Positions 15,557 through 25,571 are shown, counted from the first letter of the stretch. The stretch is DNA of 39,979 bases from Succinatimonas sp. CAG:777 (GCA_000431835.1 HF987947.1:76211-116189), one strand, 5' to 3'. Program-made: numbers and translations. The notes: generated by a model from the letters alone, not told the origin.

Positions 15557-18500
15557 ATGACTAATTCTGGCTTATACAGAAGTGAAAATGAACACGATGC
15601 ATGCGGTGTCGGTTTCATTGCTCACATCAAAGGTCAAAGAAGCCACAGCATCGTAAGTCAGGGACTAGAAGTCCTAAAGAACCTGACTCACCGCGGAGCA
15701 GTAGGTGCAGATCCACTGCAGGGCGATGGTGCCGGCATTTTGATTCAGATCCCTGATCAGATCTTCCGTGATGATATGATGGCTCAGGGCGTAAAACTTC
15801 CTCCTCCTGGTGAATACGGTGTAGGTATGATTTTCCTACCACGTGAGGAAGCATCAAGACACGCTTGCCAAGAAGAAATTGAACGCGCTATTTTAGCAGA
15901 AGGACAGATTATCCTAGGTTGGAGAGACGTTCCTCTAAATGAGACTATCCCAATGTCCCCTGTTGTTCGCGAAAAAGAGCCTGTAATTAGACAGATTTTC
16001 GTAGGTCACTCTCCAGACGTCTTAGTAACCGACGCTCTAGAGCGTAAGCTGTACATCATCCGTAAGTCAGCTTCAATTGCGATTTCAAACCTAAAATTAA
16101 AACACTGCAAAGAATTCTATATTCCATCATTCTCAGCTCGTACCATTGTTTATAAAGGTCAGTTATTAGCAAATCAGGTTGGTGAATACTACCGTGATTT
16201 AAACGATAGCCGCTGCACCAGTGCTATTGCTCTAATCCACCAGCGTTTCTCAACTAATACTTTCCCTCAATGGTCACTAGCACACCCATTCAGAATGATT
16301 GCTCACAACGGTGAAATTAACACCTTACGTGGTAACTTTAACTGGATTAAAGCTCGTGAAAAGAACATTTCTTCACCTGTATTTGGTAAAGATTTAGAGA
16401 AATTATGGCCTTTAATCTTCCAGGGTCAGTCAGATTCAGCTTCATTTGATAACGTATTTGAGCTACTAACTATGTCTGGTTACTCATTAGCTCAGGCTGC
16501 AATGATGATGATCCCTTCAGCATGGGAAAAAGATGCTCTGATGGATCCAAAACTCAGAGCTTTCTATGAATACTATGCTGCAATGATGGAGCCATGGGAC
16601 GGTCCTGCTGCTGTTGCCTTTACTGATGGTCGTCAGATCGGTGCAACATTAGACAGAAACGGTCTGCGTCCTGCTCGTTACATCGTAACTAAAGACGATC
16701 TTGTAATTCTAGCTTCAGAAGAAGGTACTCTAAAGATTGACGAGAGCAGAATCGCTCGTCACTGGAGACTAGAACCAGGTCGTATGCTTTTAATCGATAC
16801 TGAGCAGGGGCGTATCATCGATGATAAGGAAATCAAGTTAAGCTTGGCTACACTACGTCCTTATCAAGAGTGGACAGACAAGGTTCGTATCAAGTTAACC
16901 GATATTAAGGATGAAACCTCAACTGTAGGTTTGAACTTAAATACCAAAGCTCTAATGGGCGTATTCGGTTATACCCGTGAAGATGTTGAAAGATTATTAA
17001 AGCCTAAGGCTGTAAATGGTCAAGAGCCTGTTCTTTCAATGGGTAATGATGCTCCTTTAGCTGTTTTATCTAACAAGCCAAAGAGCTTATATGACTACTT
17101 CCGTCAGCTCTTCGCTCAGGTTACAAACCCTGCTATCGATCCTATTCGTGAAGAGATGGTAACCTCACTGGTGTCATTCATTGGTCCTCGTCCTGATCTT
17201 CTAAATATTATGGATAACAACCCTCCTGTAAGACTGGAGGTTCAGCAGCCTATACTTGATGCTGTTGAAATGGAAAAGATCCGCAACATCAGCAAGTTTA
17301 CCGATAACAAATTCCGTTCTAAAGAATTGGATATCACCTACCCTCTTTCATGGGGTAAAGACGGTATCGAAGCAAGATTAGCTTCTATTAGAGCTGCAGC
17401 TATCGATGCTGTAAAGACAGGTCACAATATCCTAATCATTTCTGATAGAAATGTAGCAGCTGATAGACTTGCAATTCCAGCTCTGTTAGCAACATCAGCT
17501 GTTCACTTATGCTTAGTTGAGAACGGCTTACGTACAAGCACAGGCTTAGTTGTTGAAACAGGTTCTGCTCGTACAGTTCATCACTTTGCCCTCTTAGGCG
17601 GTTATGGTGCTGAAGCTATCCACCCATATGTAGCATTACGTGTAGTATCAGAATTAGCACCAGATGCTAAGACTGCTAAACAGTATCAGGATAACTACAT
17701 CCACGCTATTGATAAGGGTCTTTACAAGACTATGGCTAAGATGGGTATCTGTACCTACATGTCATACATCGGCGCACAGATCTTTGAAGCTGTAGGTCTA
17801 TCCTCAGAATTTGTTGATAAGTACTTTACAAATACTCCAAGCCCAATCGAAGGTGTAGGTCTGTTTGATATTGCTCAAGAAGCAGTAGAAACTCACAAAG
17901 CAGCCTTCAGAAAGATTGAGCTAAAAGATCCATCACTATTACAGGGTGGCGATCTGAACTGGAGATATGACGGTGAAGAGCATATGTGGACTCCTGATGC
18001 TGTAGTTCACCTGCAAAGAGCAGTTCGTTCTGGCTCATACGATGAGTACAAGAAATATGCACAGATCATCAACGATCAGTCAAAGCGTTTGATGACCATC
18101 CGTGGTTTATTCAAATTCAAGAAGACTAATCCTATCGATATTAGCGAAGTTGAAAGCGAAGAGAGCATTATCCACCGCTTTGCCTGTTCTGCTATGTCAA
18201 TGGGTGCTATTTCAACTGAAGCTCACACCACCATGGCCATTGCCATGAACAGATTAGGTGCGATGTCAAACTCAGGTGAAGGTGGTGAAGATCCTCGCCG
18301 TGATGGCATCATCGATAAAGAAACCTCTACTAAGGCTATCTTAGGTGATGATGTAGTAGTTGATATTCCTCTGCACAAGGGAGATTCATTACGTTCACGT
18401 ACCAAGCAGGTAGCATCTGGTCGTTTTGGTGTAACCACCGATTATCTGTCAACTGCTGATTTAATTCAGATTAAACTGGCACAGGGTGCAAAACCTGGTG

Positions 18501-20143
18501 AAGGTGGTCAGTTACCAGGTCACAAGGTATCAAAATACATTGGTAAACTGCGTCACTCATTACCTGGTATTGGTTTGATTTCTCCTCCACCACACCACGA
18601 TATTTACTCAATTGAGGATCTGGCTCAGCTGATTTTCGATCTGAAACTTGCTAATACCAAGGCAGACATCTCAGTAAAACTGGTATCTGAAGTTGGTATC
18701 GGCACTGTTGCAGCTGGTGTTGCAAAGTGTAAGGCAGACCATATCGTAATTTCGGGTCACGATGGTGGTACAGGTGCAGCTCCAGCTTCATCTGTAAAAC
18801 ACGCAGGTTCTGCTTGGGAAATTGGTCTTGCTGACGTACAACAGACTCTAGTTATGAACAAGTTACGTTCACGTGTAACCTTACAGGTTGACGGTCAGAT
18901 TAAGACAGGTCGTGACGTAATCATCGGTGCTTTGTTAGGTGCTGATGAGTTCGGTTTCGGTACTGCTCCATTAGTATGTATGGGTTGTACCATCATGAGA
19001 AAGTGCCAGAAGAACACCTGTCCTACTGGTATTGCAACTCAAGATCCTGAACTGCGTAAACAGTTCATCGGTACTCCAGAGCAGCTTGAGAATTACTTCC
19101 ACTATGTAGCTCGTGAAGTACGTGAGATCATGGCTGAACTTGGCTTTAAGAAGTTTGAAGACTTAATCGGTCATGCTGAACTTCTAACCAAGATATCAGA
19201 CAGCGAATTTGCTAAAGCTAGAAACTTAAGCTTTGAGAGAATTTTCTTTAAGGATCCTGCTTTTGCTAATGAGGTTGCTCACCATGCAATCTCTCAGCAG
19301 CATGAGATTGATAAGGCTCTAGATAAGAAGTTTGAAGCTAAAGTTCTAAAAGCTATTGAAGATAACAAGCCAATTACTATTGACTCAGCAGTTGTTAACG
19401 TAAACCGTTCAGTTGGTACTTATACCTCTGGCTTAATTGCATCTTTAAAGAAGGAATTACCAGACAACTTTATTACCTTTAAGTTATCAGGTACAGCAGG
19501 TCAGTCATTTGGCGCCTTCCTTGAAAAGGGTGTTACCTTAAATCTGTCAGGTCTTGCTAACGACTATGTCGGTAAGGGTATGTCAGGCGGTATCATCGCT
19601 GTTCATGAGAGTGCAGCTTTTGATGGTGATCCTCAACAGAACATCATCGGTGGTAACACCTGCTTATACGGTGCTACATCTGGTGAAGCTTACTTTAGCG
19701 GTGTTTGCGGAGAACGTTTTGCTGTAAGAAACTCTGGCGCTGATGCTGTAACCGAAGGTTGCGGTGACCACGGTTGTGAATATATGACAGGTGGTACAGT
19801 CGTAGTCTTAGGAACTACTGGTAGAAACTTTGCTGCCGGTATGTCAGGTGGTATGGCTTACGTTTACGATAAGGACGCTACCTTCAGATCACACCTTGCC
19901 AAGGGTGCATTTAACGTAAGCAATGTGGTTAAGGCAAACAAGGCCGATCCTGCAATTCCTCTGCATCAGGGAAAATCAGACGAAGAGGTTCTAAAGACTC
20001 TGTTAACACGTCACTTGAATATGACATCAAGTAAGGTTGCCAAGAAGATCTTAGAAAACTTCGATGTTGAACTGCAACACTTCGTCAAGGTATTCCCCGT
20101 TGAATACTTCAACGCATTAAACGCAATGAAGGAGGCACACTAA
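15557..20143 (+). CDS. gltB: Glutamate synthase (NADPH) large subunit
   Basis: Transfers the glutamine amide to 2-oxoglutarate, giving two glutamates. At 1528 aa it is normal for the family. The class-II amidotransferase nucleophile is Cys16 in NEHDACGVGF, after a short propeptide, with IHQRFSTNTFPQW and HNGEINT following. The central and FMN-binding synthase domain shows PGEGGQLPGHKVS and SGHDGGTGAAPASS. The 3Fe-4S ligands lie in CMGCTIMRKCQKNTC. The C-terminal beta-helix has the GxxG repeats (GKGMSGGIIAV, AAGMSGGMAYVYD). The ATG follows AAAGGTGA. gltD starts one base after its stop, so the two subunits are translationally coupled. It lies in the ammonium-assimilation cluster after glnA. Confidence 0.97.
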   Translation: MTNSGLYRSENEHDACGVGFIAHIKGQRSHSIVSQGLEVLKNLTHRGAVGADPLQGDGAGILIQIPDQIFRDDMMAQGVKLPPPGEYGVGMIFLPREEASRHACQEEIERAILAEGQIILGWRDVPLNETIPMSPVVREKEPVIRQIFVGHSPDVLVTDALERKLYIIRKSASIAISNLKLKHCKEFYIPSFSARTIVYKGQLLANQVGEYYRDLNDSRCTSAIALIHQRFSTNTFPQWSLAHPFRMIAHNGEINTLRGNFNWIKAREKNISSPVFGKDLEKLWPLIFQGQSDSASFDNVFELLTMSGYSLAQAAMMMIPSAWEKDALMDPKLRAFYEYYAAMMEPWDGPAAVAFTDGRQIGATLDRNGLRPARYIVTKDDLVILASEEGTLKIDESRIARHWRLEPGRMLLIDTEQGRIIDDKEIKLSLATLRPYQEWTDKVRIKLTDIKDETSTVGLNLNTKALMGVFGYTREDVERLLKPKAVNGQEPVLSMGNDAPLAVLSNKPKSLYDYFRQLFAQVTNPAIDPIREEMVTSLVSFIGPRPDLLNIMDNNPPVRLEVQQPILDAVEMEKIRNISKFTDNKFRSKELDITYPLSWGKDGIEARLASIRAAAIDAVKTGHNILIISDRNVAADRLAIPALLATSAVHLCLVENGLRTSTGLVVETGSARTVHHFALLGGYGAEAIHPYVALRVVSELAPDAKTAKQYQDNYIHAIDKGLYKTMAKMGICTYMSYIGAQIFEAVGLSSEFVDKYFTNTPSPIEGVGLFDIAQEAVETHKAAFRKIELKDPSLLQGGDLNWRYDGEEHMWTPDAVVHLQRAVRSGSYDEYKKYAQIINDQSKRLMTIRGLFKFKKTNPIDISEVESEESIIHRFACSAMSMGAISTEAHTTMAIAMNRLGAMSNSGEGGEDPRRDGIIDKETSTKAILGDDVVVDIPLHKGDSLRSRTKQVASGRFGVTTDYLSTADLIQIKLAQGAKPGEGGQLPGHKVSKYIGKLRHSLPGIGLISPPPHHDIYSIEDLAQLIFDLKLANTKADISVKLVSEVGIGTVAAGVAKCKADHIVISGHDGGTGAAPASSVKHAGSAWEIGLADVQQTLVMNKLRSRVTLQVDGQIKTGRDVIIGALLGADEFGFGTAPLVCMGCTIMRKCQKNTCPTGIATQDPELRKQFIGTPEQLENYFHYVAREVREIMAELGFKKFEDLIGHAELLTKISDSEFAKARNLSFERIFFKDPAFANEVAHHAISQQHEIDKALDKKFEAKVLKAIEDNKPITIDSAVVNVNRSVGTYTSGLIASLKKELPDNFITFKLSGTAGQSFGAFLEKGVTLNLSGLANDYVGKGMSGGIIAVHESAAFDGDPQQNIIGGNTCLYGATSGEAYFSGVCGERFAVRNSGADAVTEGCGDHGCEYMTGGTVVVLGTTGRNFAAGMSGGMAYVYDKDATFRSHLAKGAFNVSNVVKANKADPAIPLHQGKSDEEVLKTLLTRHLNMTSSKVAKKILENFDVELQHFVKVFPVEYFNALNAMKEAH

Positions 20144-20144
20144 G

Positions 20145-21596
20145 ATGGGCTTTTTAAGAGGATTTATTGAATTTGAGCGTATCGAACAGCCTCATGTTCC
20201 AGTTGAAGAGCGTGTAAAGAGCTTCTGTGAAATCTACGGTACCTTAACTGACGAGCAGGCTAAAATTCAGGCTGGTCGTTGCATGGACTGCGGTATTCCA
20301 TTCTGTATGCATGAGTGCCCATTACACAATGATTCACCTGACTTTAACGAGTTTGTATCTGAAGAGCAGATGAACAAGGCTTACAACGTACTGTCAGCTA
20401 CCAATAACTTCCCAGAGATCACAGGTCGTATCTGCCCTGCTCTGTGTGAAGAGGGTTGTACCTTAGGTATTCACCGTAAAGCTGTAGGTATTAAGTCTGT
20501 TGAAAGAAAGATTGCTGAATACGCTTTTGAGCATGGTCTGGTAAAACCTGTTATCACTGAGCACCGTTCAGGTAAAAAAGTATGTGTAGTAGGTTCAGGT
20601 CCAGCAGCCCTAGCTGCAGCTCAGCAGTTAAACCGTTTTGGTCACACTGTAACTGTAGTTGAAAAGATGAACAAGATTGGTGGTCTGTTACGCTACGGTA
20701 TTCCTGATTTCAAACTGCCAAAAGAAATTCTAGACAGAAGAATTTCTCAGTTAGAGCAGGAAGGCATTACCTTTAAGACCTCAACTATCGTCGGTGCTAT
20801 CAAGAACTTAGAGCACGGTGTTCATAACGACTCATTAAATGAAGTTCGTGGTCAGGAGTTATTAGATAACTATGACGCTATCGTTCTAGCTCCAGGCTCT
20901 GAGGCTCCACGTGATTTAAGATTACCTGGTCGTGATTTAAAGGGCATCTACTTTGCTTTAGATTTCTTAATCGCTCAGAACCGTGAGAACAATGGTGACT
21001 GCGAGAATCCTATTGATGTTCGTGGTAAGAACGTTGTGGTAATCGGTGGTGGTGAAACTGCATCAGACTGTATCGGTGTTTCAATCCGTAAAGGTGCAGC
21101 CTCAGTAACCCAGTTAGATTACCATGACGAGTTGCCAGAGAGTGTTGATTTAACCATGGCATGGCCTGATTGGAGAAAGATCAAGCGTACTTCTACTTCA
21201 CATGAAGAAGGTTGCACAAGATTATTCTCAACTAACACCACCGCTTTTGAAGGTAAAGACAAGCTAGAAGCTGTTGTAACCGAGAAAGTAAAGTGGGGTG
21301 AAGGTCGCCACTTTGAGGGTATCAAGGGTACTGAAAGCAAGATTAAAGCTGACGTAGTCCTGATTGCTATGGGGTACTCACATCCTTCATCTGCTTTAAT
21401 TAAAGAGTTTGCATTAGAGACAGACAAACGCGGCAATATCAAAGCTGAAGTTCAAGGTGAGAGTGCATATCAAACCTCAAACAAGAAAGTATTCGCAGCA
21501 GGTGACGGCAGAAAGGGCCAGTCACTAGTTGTCTACGCCATCGCAGAAGGTAGACAATGTGCTGCTGCAGTTGACGATTTCTTAAAAGGAAATTAG
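20145..21596 (+). CDS. gltD: Glutamate synthase (NADPH) small subunit
   Basis: Feeds electrons from NADPH through FAD and two 4Fe-4S clusters to GltB. It is 483 aa (E. coli 472). The N-terminal cluster motifs are CMDCGIPFCMHECPL and CPALCEEGC. The FAD site is VVGSGPAALAAAQQL near residue 150 and the NADPH site is VVVIGGGETASDC near residue 300. The C-terminal segment VFAAGDGRKGQSLVVYAIAEG closes the FAD domain. The start sits one nucleotide after the gltB stop, and its AAGGAGG ribosome site lies inside the end of gltB. A strong terminator follows 27 nt after the stop. Confidence 0.97.
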   Translation: MGFLRGFIEFERIEQPHVPVEERVKSFCEIYGTLTDEQAKIQAGRCMDCGIPFCMHECPLHNDSPDFNEFVSEEQMNKAYNVLSATNNFPEITGRICPALCEEGCTLGIHRKAVGIKSVERKIAEYAFEHGLVKPVITEHRSGKKVCVVGSGPAALAAAQQLNRFGHTVTVVEKMNKIGGLLRYGIPDFKLPKEILDRRISQLEQEGITFKTSTIVGAIKNLEHGVHNDSLNEVRGQELLDNYDAIVLAPGSEAPRDLRLPGRDLKGIYFALDFLIAQNRENNGDCENPIDVRGKNVVVIGGGETASDCIGVSIRKGAASVTQLDYHDELPESVDLTMAWPDWRKIKRTSTSHEEGCTRLFSTNTTAFEGKDKLEAVVTEKVKWGEGRHFEGIKGTESKIKADVVLIAMGYSHPSSALIKEFALETDKRGNIKAEVQGESAYQTSNKKVFAAGDGRKGQSLVVYAIAEGRQCAAAVDDFLKGN

Positions 21597-21623
21597 TCAC
21601 TAAACATTTGCCTGTTGGTAGTT

Positions 21624-21652
21624 GCCTCCTATACAAATAGGAGGCTTTTTTT
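21624..21652 (+). terminator. Intrinsic terminator of gltBD
   Basis: GCCTCCTAT (21624-21632), loop ACAA, ATAGGAGGC (21637-21645), then seven T. Textbook form. Confidence 0.92.
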
Positions 21653-21675
21653 ATCCCTCATCTTTAATTTACTAA

Positions 21676-21930
21676 TGCACTGTTTAAGGGAAATTTAATT
21701 ACATTTAACTTTAAATAATCTAAATTTAGTGCACTAAATTAAATCACAGTTCTCATTTCTTAAATATTCTATTAACTACTTGATCTTAATTTATTTTACT
21801 AAAGTCATTTTTGAAAAATGCTCTTTAAAATTGCATATAAAGTTATGGTTTTGTCACAAAATTTTTTCTTATTTGATAATAAGTTACATTGTATTTACAT
21901 AGTTTTCACTAACAATGTGCACTGTTTTAA
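21676..21930. promoter_or_regulatory. GTGCAC/TGCACT motif cluster upstream of gdhA
   Basis: A perfect 18-bp palindrome, AATTTAGTGCACTAAATT, is centred in 21723-21740. The flanks hold TGCACTGTTTAA (21676-21687) and TGCACTGTTTTAA (21918-21930), which share 10 bases. This is consistent with sites for a dimeric regulator of gdhA; the regulator is unknown. The rest of this 488-nt spacer is AT-rich with no convincing gene. Confidence 0.35.
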
Positions 21931-21969
21931 ATCAGATCTGCACCAAATATGTGAATATTCAATTTGGTA

Positions 21970-21998
21970 TTGCAAGCTAAAATTAAGAATTGTAAATT
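21970..21998 (+). promoter_or_regulatory. Candidate sigma-70 promoter of gdhA
   Basis: TTGCAA (21970-21975), 17-nt spacer, TAAATT (21993-21998). The leader would be about 80 nt and contains the small hairpin CGGTC/GACCG at 22032-22045. Confidence 0.4.
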
Positions 21999-22084
21999 TG
22001 ATTTCAACAAATTAAAACAAACTTTTCTTATCGGTCCTAAGACCGGTAAAACGATTTTATCAACAGGTAAACAGGAGACATTAA

Positions 22085-23437
22085 ATGTCATACACACAGA
22101 GAGTATTAGACTCTTTAAAAGCTAAGTATCCATACCAGCCAGAATTCTTACAGGCAGCTGAGGAAATCTTAAACACATTACAGCCTGTAGTAGATAAAGA
22201 GCCTAAGTATGAGAAGTACAAGATCTTAGAGCGTATGACTGAGCCTGAGAGAACTATTTCTTTCCGTATTGAGTGGGTTGATGATAAGGGCGAAGTTCAG
22301 GTTAACAAGGGCTACCGTGTACAGTTCAATTCAGCAATTGGTCCTTACAAGGGTGGTATCCGTTTACACCCAACAGTAAATGAAGGCGTATTAAAGTTCT
22401 TAGGTTTAGAGCAGATCTTAAAGAACTCATTAACTGGTACCCCTATCGGTGGTGCAAAGGGTGGTTCTGATTTCGATCCTAAGGGTAAGTCAGAGACTGA
22501 AATCATGCGTTTCTGCCAGGCTTTCATGATCCAGTTACACCGTTACATTGGTGCTACTATCGACGTTCCTGCTGGTGATATCGGTACTGGTGGTCGTGAG
22601 ATCGGTTACATGTACGGCGCTTACAAGCGTTTAACCACTCGTTATGAGGGTGTTTTAACTGGTAAAGGTTTAACCTACGGTGGTTCTTTAGCACGTACTG
22701 AGGCTACAGGTTACGGTACCGTTTACTTCACTGATGCTATGTTAAAGGATCGTGGCGATTCATTAAAGGGCAAGAAGTGCGCTGTATCAGGTTCAGGTAA
22801 CGTAGCTATCTACTGCTGCGAGAAGTTAATCCAGTTAGGTGCAACCCCTGTTACCGTATCAGATTCTAACGGTACTATCTATGATCCAAATGGCATCAAG
22901 GTAGACGTATTAAAGCAGGTTAAGGAAGTTGAGCGTGCACGTTTAACCCGTTATGCAGAGTTAGTTCCAACAGCTCAGTACACTCCAGTTGATAAGTACC
23001 CAGCAGGCAAACACCAGGTTTGGACTTACAACGTAGATTGTGCTTTCCCTTGCGCAACTCAGAACGAGTTAAATGAGGAAGATGCTAAGACCCTATTAGC
23101 TAACGGCTGCAAGGTTGTAGCAGAAGGTGCTAACATGCCTTCAACCTTAGGTGCTATCGATCAGTTCTTAAAGGCTAAGATTGCTTATGGTCCTGCAAAG
23201 GCAGCTAACGCTGGTGGTGTTGCTACTTCTCAGTTAGAGATGGAGCAGAACGCTGGTATGACAGCTTGGACCTTCGAGGAAGTTGATCAGAAGTTACACA
23301 CCATTATGACCAACCTATACAAGAACGTTGCTGATACCGCTCGTGAGTTCGGTGTTGAAGGCAACCTAGTATTAGGTGCTAACATCGCTGGCTTCCGTAA
23401 AGTAGCTGATGCAATGATTGCTCAGGGTGTAATCTAA
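22085..23437 (+). CDS. gdhA: NADP-type glutamate dehydrogenase
   Basis: Reductive amination of 2-oxoglutarate with ammonia, the low-affinity route that complements GS-GOGAT encoded just upstream. At 450 aa it fits the hexameric family. Substrate-site motifs are GPYKGGIRLHPTV and the catalytic-Lys segment GTPIGGAKGGSDFDP near residue 125, followed by DVPAGDIGTGGREIGYM. The Rossmann fold carries CAVSGSGNVAIYCCEKL near residue 240. The C-terminal part GPAKAANAGGVATSQLEM is typical. The ATG follows AGGAGACATTAA. It has its own promoter region and terminator, so it is probably a single-gene unit. Confidence 0.96.
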   Translation: MSYTQRVLDSLKAKYPYQPEFLQAAEEILNTLQPVVDKEPKYEKYKILERMTEPERTISFRIEWVDDKGEVQVNKGYRVQFNSAIGPYKGGIRLHPTVNEGVLKFLGLEQILKNSLTGTPIGGAKGGSDFDPKGKSETEIMRFCQAFMIQLHRYIGATIDVPAGDIGTGGREIGYMYGAYKRLTTRYEGVLTGKGLTYGGSLARTEATGYGTVYFTDAMLKDRGDSLKGKKCAVSGSGNVAIYCCEKLIQLGATPVTVSDSNGTIYDPNGIKVDVLKQVKEVERARLTRYAELVPTAQYTPVDKYPAGKHQVWTYNVDCAFPCATQNELNEEDAKTLLANGCKVVAEGANMPSTLGAIDQFLKAKIAYGPAKAANAGGVATSQLEMEQNAGMTAWTFEEVDQKLHTIMTNLYKNVADTAREFGVEGNLVLGANIAGFRKVADAMIAQGVI

Positions 23438-23471
23438 TAGATTTACTCCTCTAAATAATTAAGTTCAAAAT

Positions 23472-23503
23472 GCCCCAAAATTGATTATTTTGGGGCTTTT
23501 TTT
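23472..23503 (+). terminator. Intrinsic terminator of gdhA
   Basis: GCCCCAAAAT (23472-23481), loop TGATT, ATTTTGGGGC (23487-23496), then seven T. Confidence 0.92.
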
Positions 23504-23576
23504 GTCAATTTCGAAGATTTATATATATTTCCGCGTCATTTTGTGAAAAATTGAAAATTTTAAGAAAATTGATTAA

Positions 23577-24476
23577 CTGCTCATAGCGGAATTTATATTT
23601 TTAATTGCTACCTTATATATTGGTAGCAGATTTGACGGTATGGTGCTGGGTGTAGTCTCAGGCGTAGGCTTATGTATTGAAGTATTTGTATTAAGAATGC
23701 CTCCTACCTCCCCTCAGTTGATGTAATGCTTATCATCATCGCAGTTGTAAGCTGTGCTTCTATCTTAGAAACTTCAGGCGGTCTTAAGCGTATATTGCAG
23801 TACGCAGAGCGTATGTTACATAAAGATCCTAAAAAGATCACTTTCTTTGGACCAATGGTTACCTATGCTTAAACCTTAATGTTAGGTACAGGCCATGCTG
23901 TATATACCATCATGCCTATCATTGGCGAAATTGCGCTAAAGAATAAAATTCGTCCTGAAAGACCGATGACAGCAACTTCTGTAGCCTCTCAAATGTGACT
24001 TGTAACATCCCCTATTTCAGCTGTAGTATCCTGTTATTTGGGTAAAGATGTGCTGCAGCTTCCCAGATTTGAGGATTTGACCTTATTTAAGATCTTACTT
24101 GTAAACATCCCTGCTAACTTAGTAGGTGTATTCTTACTGTCTTTATACTCTAACTTTAGAGGTAAAGATCTTGAAAAAGATTCTGTCTTTAGTATAAATC
24201 GCAGTAAACTAACAGGCAGCAACTGCTAAAATCTTAATACCAGTTGCAGCAGCAATCGGTCTGCTAAGTCCAATTCTAATTGTTTTAATGCCTGATACTT
24301 ATGCTTACTTCTTTATTCCTAATTACCCTTCAGATATTGCAACTGTAAACTTTGGAATCTCAGGCGCCACAAAGATTGGAAAATACTATTTAAACCACTC
24401 TTTTATGATCCCTAGACTTATCGGTCTTACATGTGCCTGTCTTGGAGGTGCGACTTTAGCTGAGCTGATAATCTAA
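23577..24476 (+). pseudogene. Decayed anaerobic C4-dicarboxylate transporter (DcuA/DcuB family)
   Basis: Pieces in more than one frame match the Dcu family in order: an N-terminal span FIFLIATLYIGSRFDGMVLG, then, after a frameshift near 23720, VDVMLIIIAVVSCASILETS (family PVDVMLII...), TLMLGTGHAVYTIMPIIGE, KIRPERPMTATSVASQM, and the C-terminal ATVNFGISGATKIGKYYLNH. Lesions visible are a lost start codon, a frameshift near the PPTSP segment, TAA after MVTYA, TGA after SQM, and a probable internal deletion near 24220, since only about 300 codons remain of the usual ~430-440. Such carriers exchange fumarate, malate or aspartate for succinate in anaerobic respiration. Confidence 0.9.
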
Positions 24477-24502
24477 GGTATAGCTCATTTAAGGCTTTTT
24501 TA

Positions 24503-24536
24503 AAGTTAGTAGACAAATGTCTACTAACTTTTATTT
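24503..24536 (+). terminator. Terminator after the dcu pseudogene
   Basis: AAGTTAGTAGAC (24503-24514), loop AAAT, GTCTACTAACTT (24519-24530), then TTATTT. It outlived the gene it served. Confidence 0.8.
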
Positions 24537-24714
24537 AGGCTCTGTCTTTTCAATTTCATTCCTCCCATAGCACCTTTTTACAATAAAAAACCTCCATTAA
24601 ATCAAAACTTTGTTACAGCTAACAAAATTAGCATTAGATTTATCACTTCACTTTAAATACTCAAAATCTGACCTAAACTTTAGAAAAGATAAGAATAAAA
24701 CTAAGGAGCTTTTT

Positions 24715-25470
24715 ATGTTACTTGAAGGCAAAACCGCACTAGTTACCGGTGCAAGTCAAGGTATAGGTAAAGAGATTGCCCGCATTCTAAATAAGAATGG
24801 AGCTAAGATCTATATCATGGCAAGGAGTGCTGACAAGCTCTCTACCACAGCAAAGGAGTTAGATCCTACAGGTAAAGAAGTATTTGCTGTTCCTTGTGAC
24901 ATTACTTCTAATACTGCTGTAGAAGAGGTATTCAAGCGCTTTAAAGCTGACGGTATTTCTATTGATATTCTGGTTAACGCAGCAGGCACTGCTAACTCAA
25001 ATTCTATTGAAACTACTGATATTGAGCTTTGGGATAAAGTTCTAGATACCAATCTTACAGCTGCCTTTAATTTAAGCCAGAAATGCTTCCCGATGATGAA
25101 AGAAAAAGGTGGTGGCAAAATCATAAATCTTGCATCTATCTTAGCTGATGTAACCAGTCCTGGTATGGCAGCTTATAGTGCTTCAAAAGGTGCAATTAAG
25201 ATGTTGACCAAGACTCAATCTGTAGAGTGGGCAAAATACAATATTCAGTCAAATGCGATTGCTCCTGGCTACATTAAAACAGATATGACCAAAGGCATTT
25301 TAAACAACAAAGAGCTTACTCAAAAATTAGTAGGCAGAACTCCTATGGGCAGAATTGGTGAACCTGAGGATGTAGCAAAAGTAGCTTTATTCTTAGCTTC
25401 CCCTCTGTCTGACTTTGTAACAGGTACAGAGATCCCTGTAGATGGAGGTATTTTAGCGGCTTTAATGTAA
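24715..25470 (+). CDS. SDR-family NAD(P)-dependent oxidoreductase, FabG- or gluconate-dehydrogenase-like
   Basis: A 251-aa classical short-chain dehydrogenase. The nucleotide-binding motif is TGASQGIG near residues 12-19, NAAG lies near residue 90, and the catalytic set is Ser in NLASILA with YSASK (Tyr-x-x-x-Lys). PGYIKTDMT and the C-terminal VTGTEIPVDGG are also typical. The frame is open further upstream, but ATG 24715 follows AAGGAG and begins exactly at the conserved N-terminus (MLLEGKTALVTG). The substrate is uncertain: 3-oxoacyl-ACP (FabG) or a sugar acid (gluconate 5-dehydrogenase) are the main options. No fab or sugar genes are adjacent, so it is probably not the housekeeping FabG. 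Single gene with a terminator. Confidence 0.88.
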   Translation: MLLEGKTALVTGASQGIGKEIARILNKNGAKIYIMARSADKLSTTAKELDPTGKEVFAVPCDITSNTAVEEVFKRFKADGISIDILVNAAGTANSNSIETTDIELWDKVLDTNLTAAFNLSQKCFPMMKEKGGGKIINLASILADVTSPGMAAYSASKGAIKMLTKTQSVEWAKYNIQSNAIAPGYIKTDMTKGILNNKELTQKLVGRTPMGRIGEPEDVAKVALFLASPLSDFVTGTEIPVDGGILAALM

Positions 25471-25519
25471 TTGAAATAATTGATGTAAGATAGTTCTTTG
25501 ATGTAAGTATTGATGTGAA

Positions 25520-25553
25520 AAAGCCAGAACCACGATTTTAGGTTCTGGCTTTT
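25520..25553. terminator. Bidirectional terminator between the SDR gene and dapB
   Basis: AAAGCCAGAACC (25520-25531), 9-nt loop, GGTTCTGGCTTT (25541-25552). A runs on one side and T on the other suit both converging genes. Confidence 0.85.
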
Positions 25554-25571
25554 GTATGAATAAAGGTAAGC

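Noticed and set aside
21818..22015. 65-codon ORF in the gltD-gdhA spacer
   Set aside because: No ribosome site, odd composition rich in Cys, Phe and Asn, and it overlaps the likely gdhA promoter and the repeated motif.
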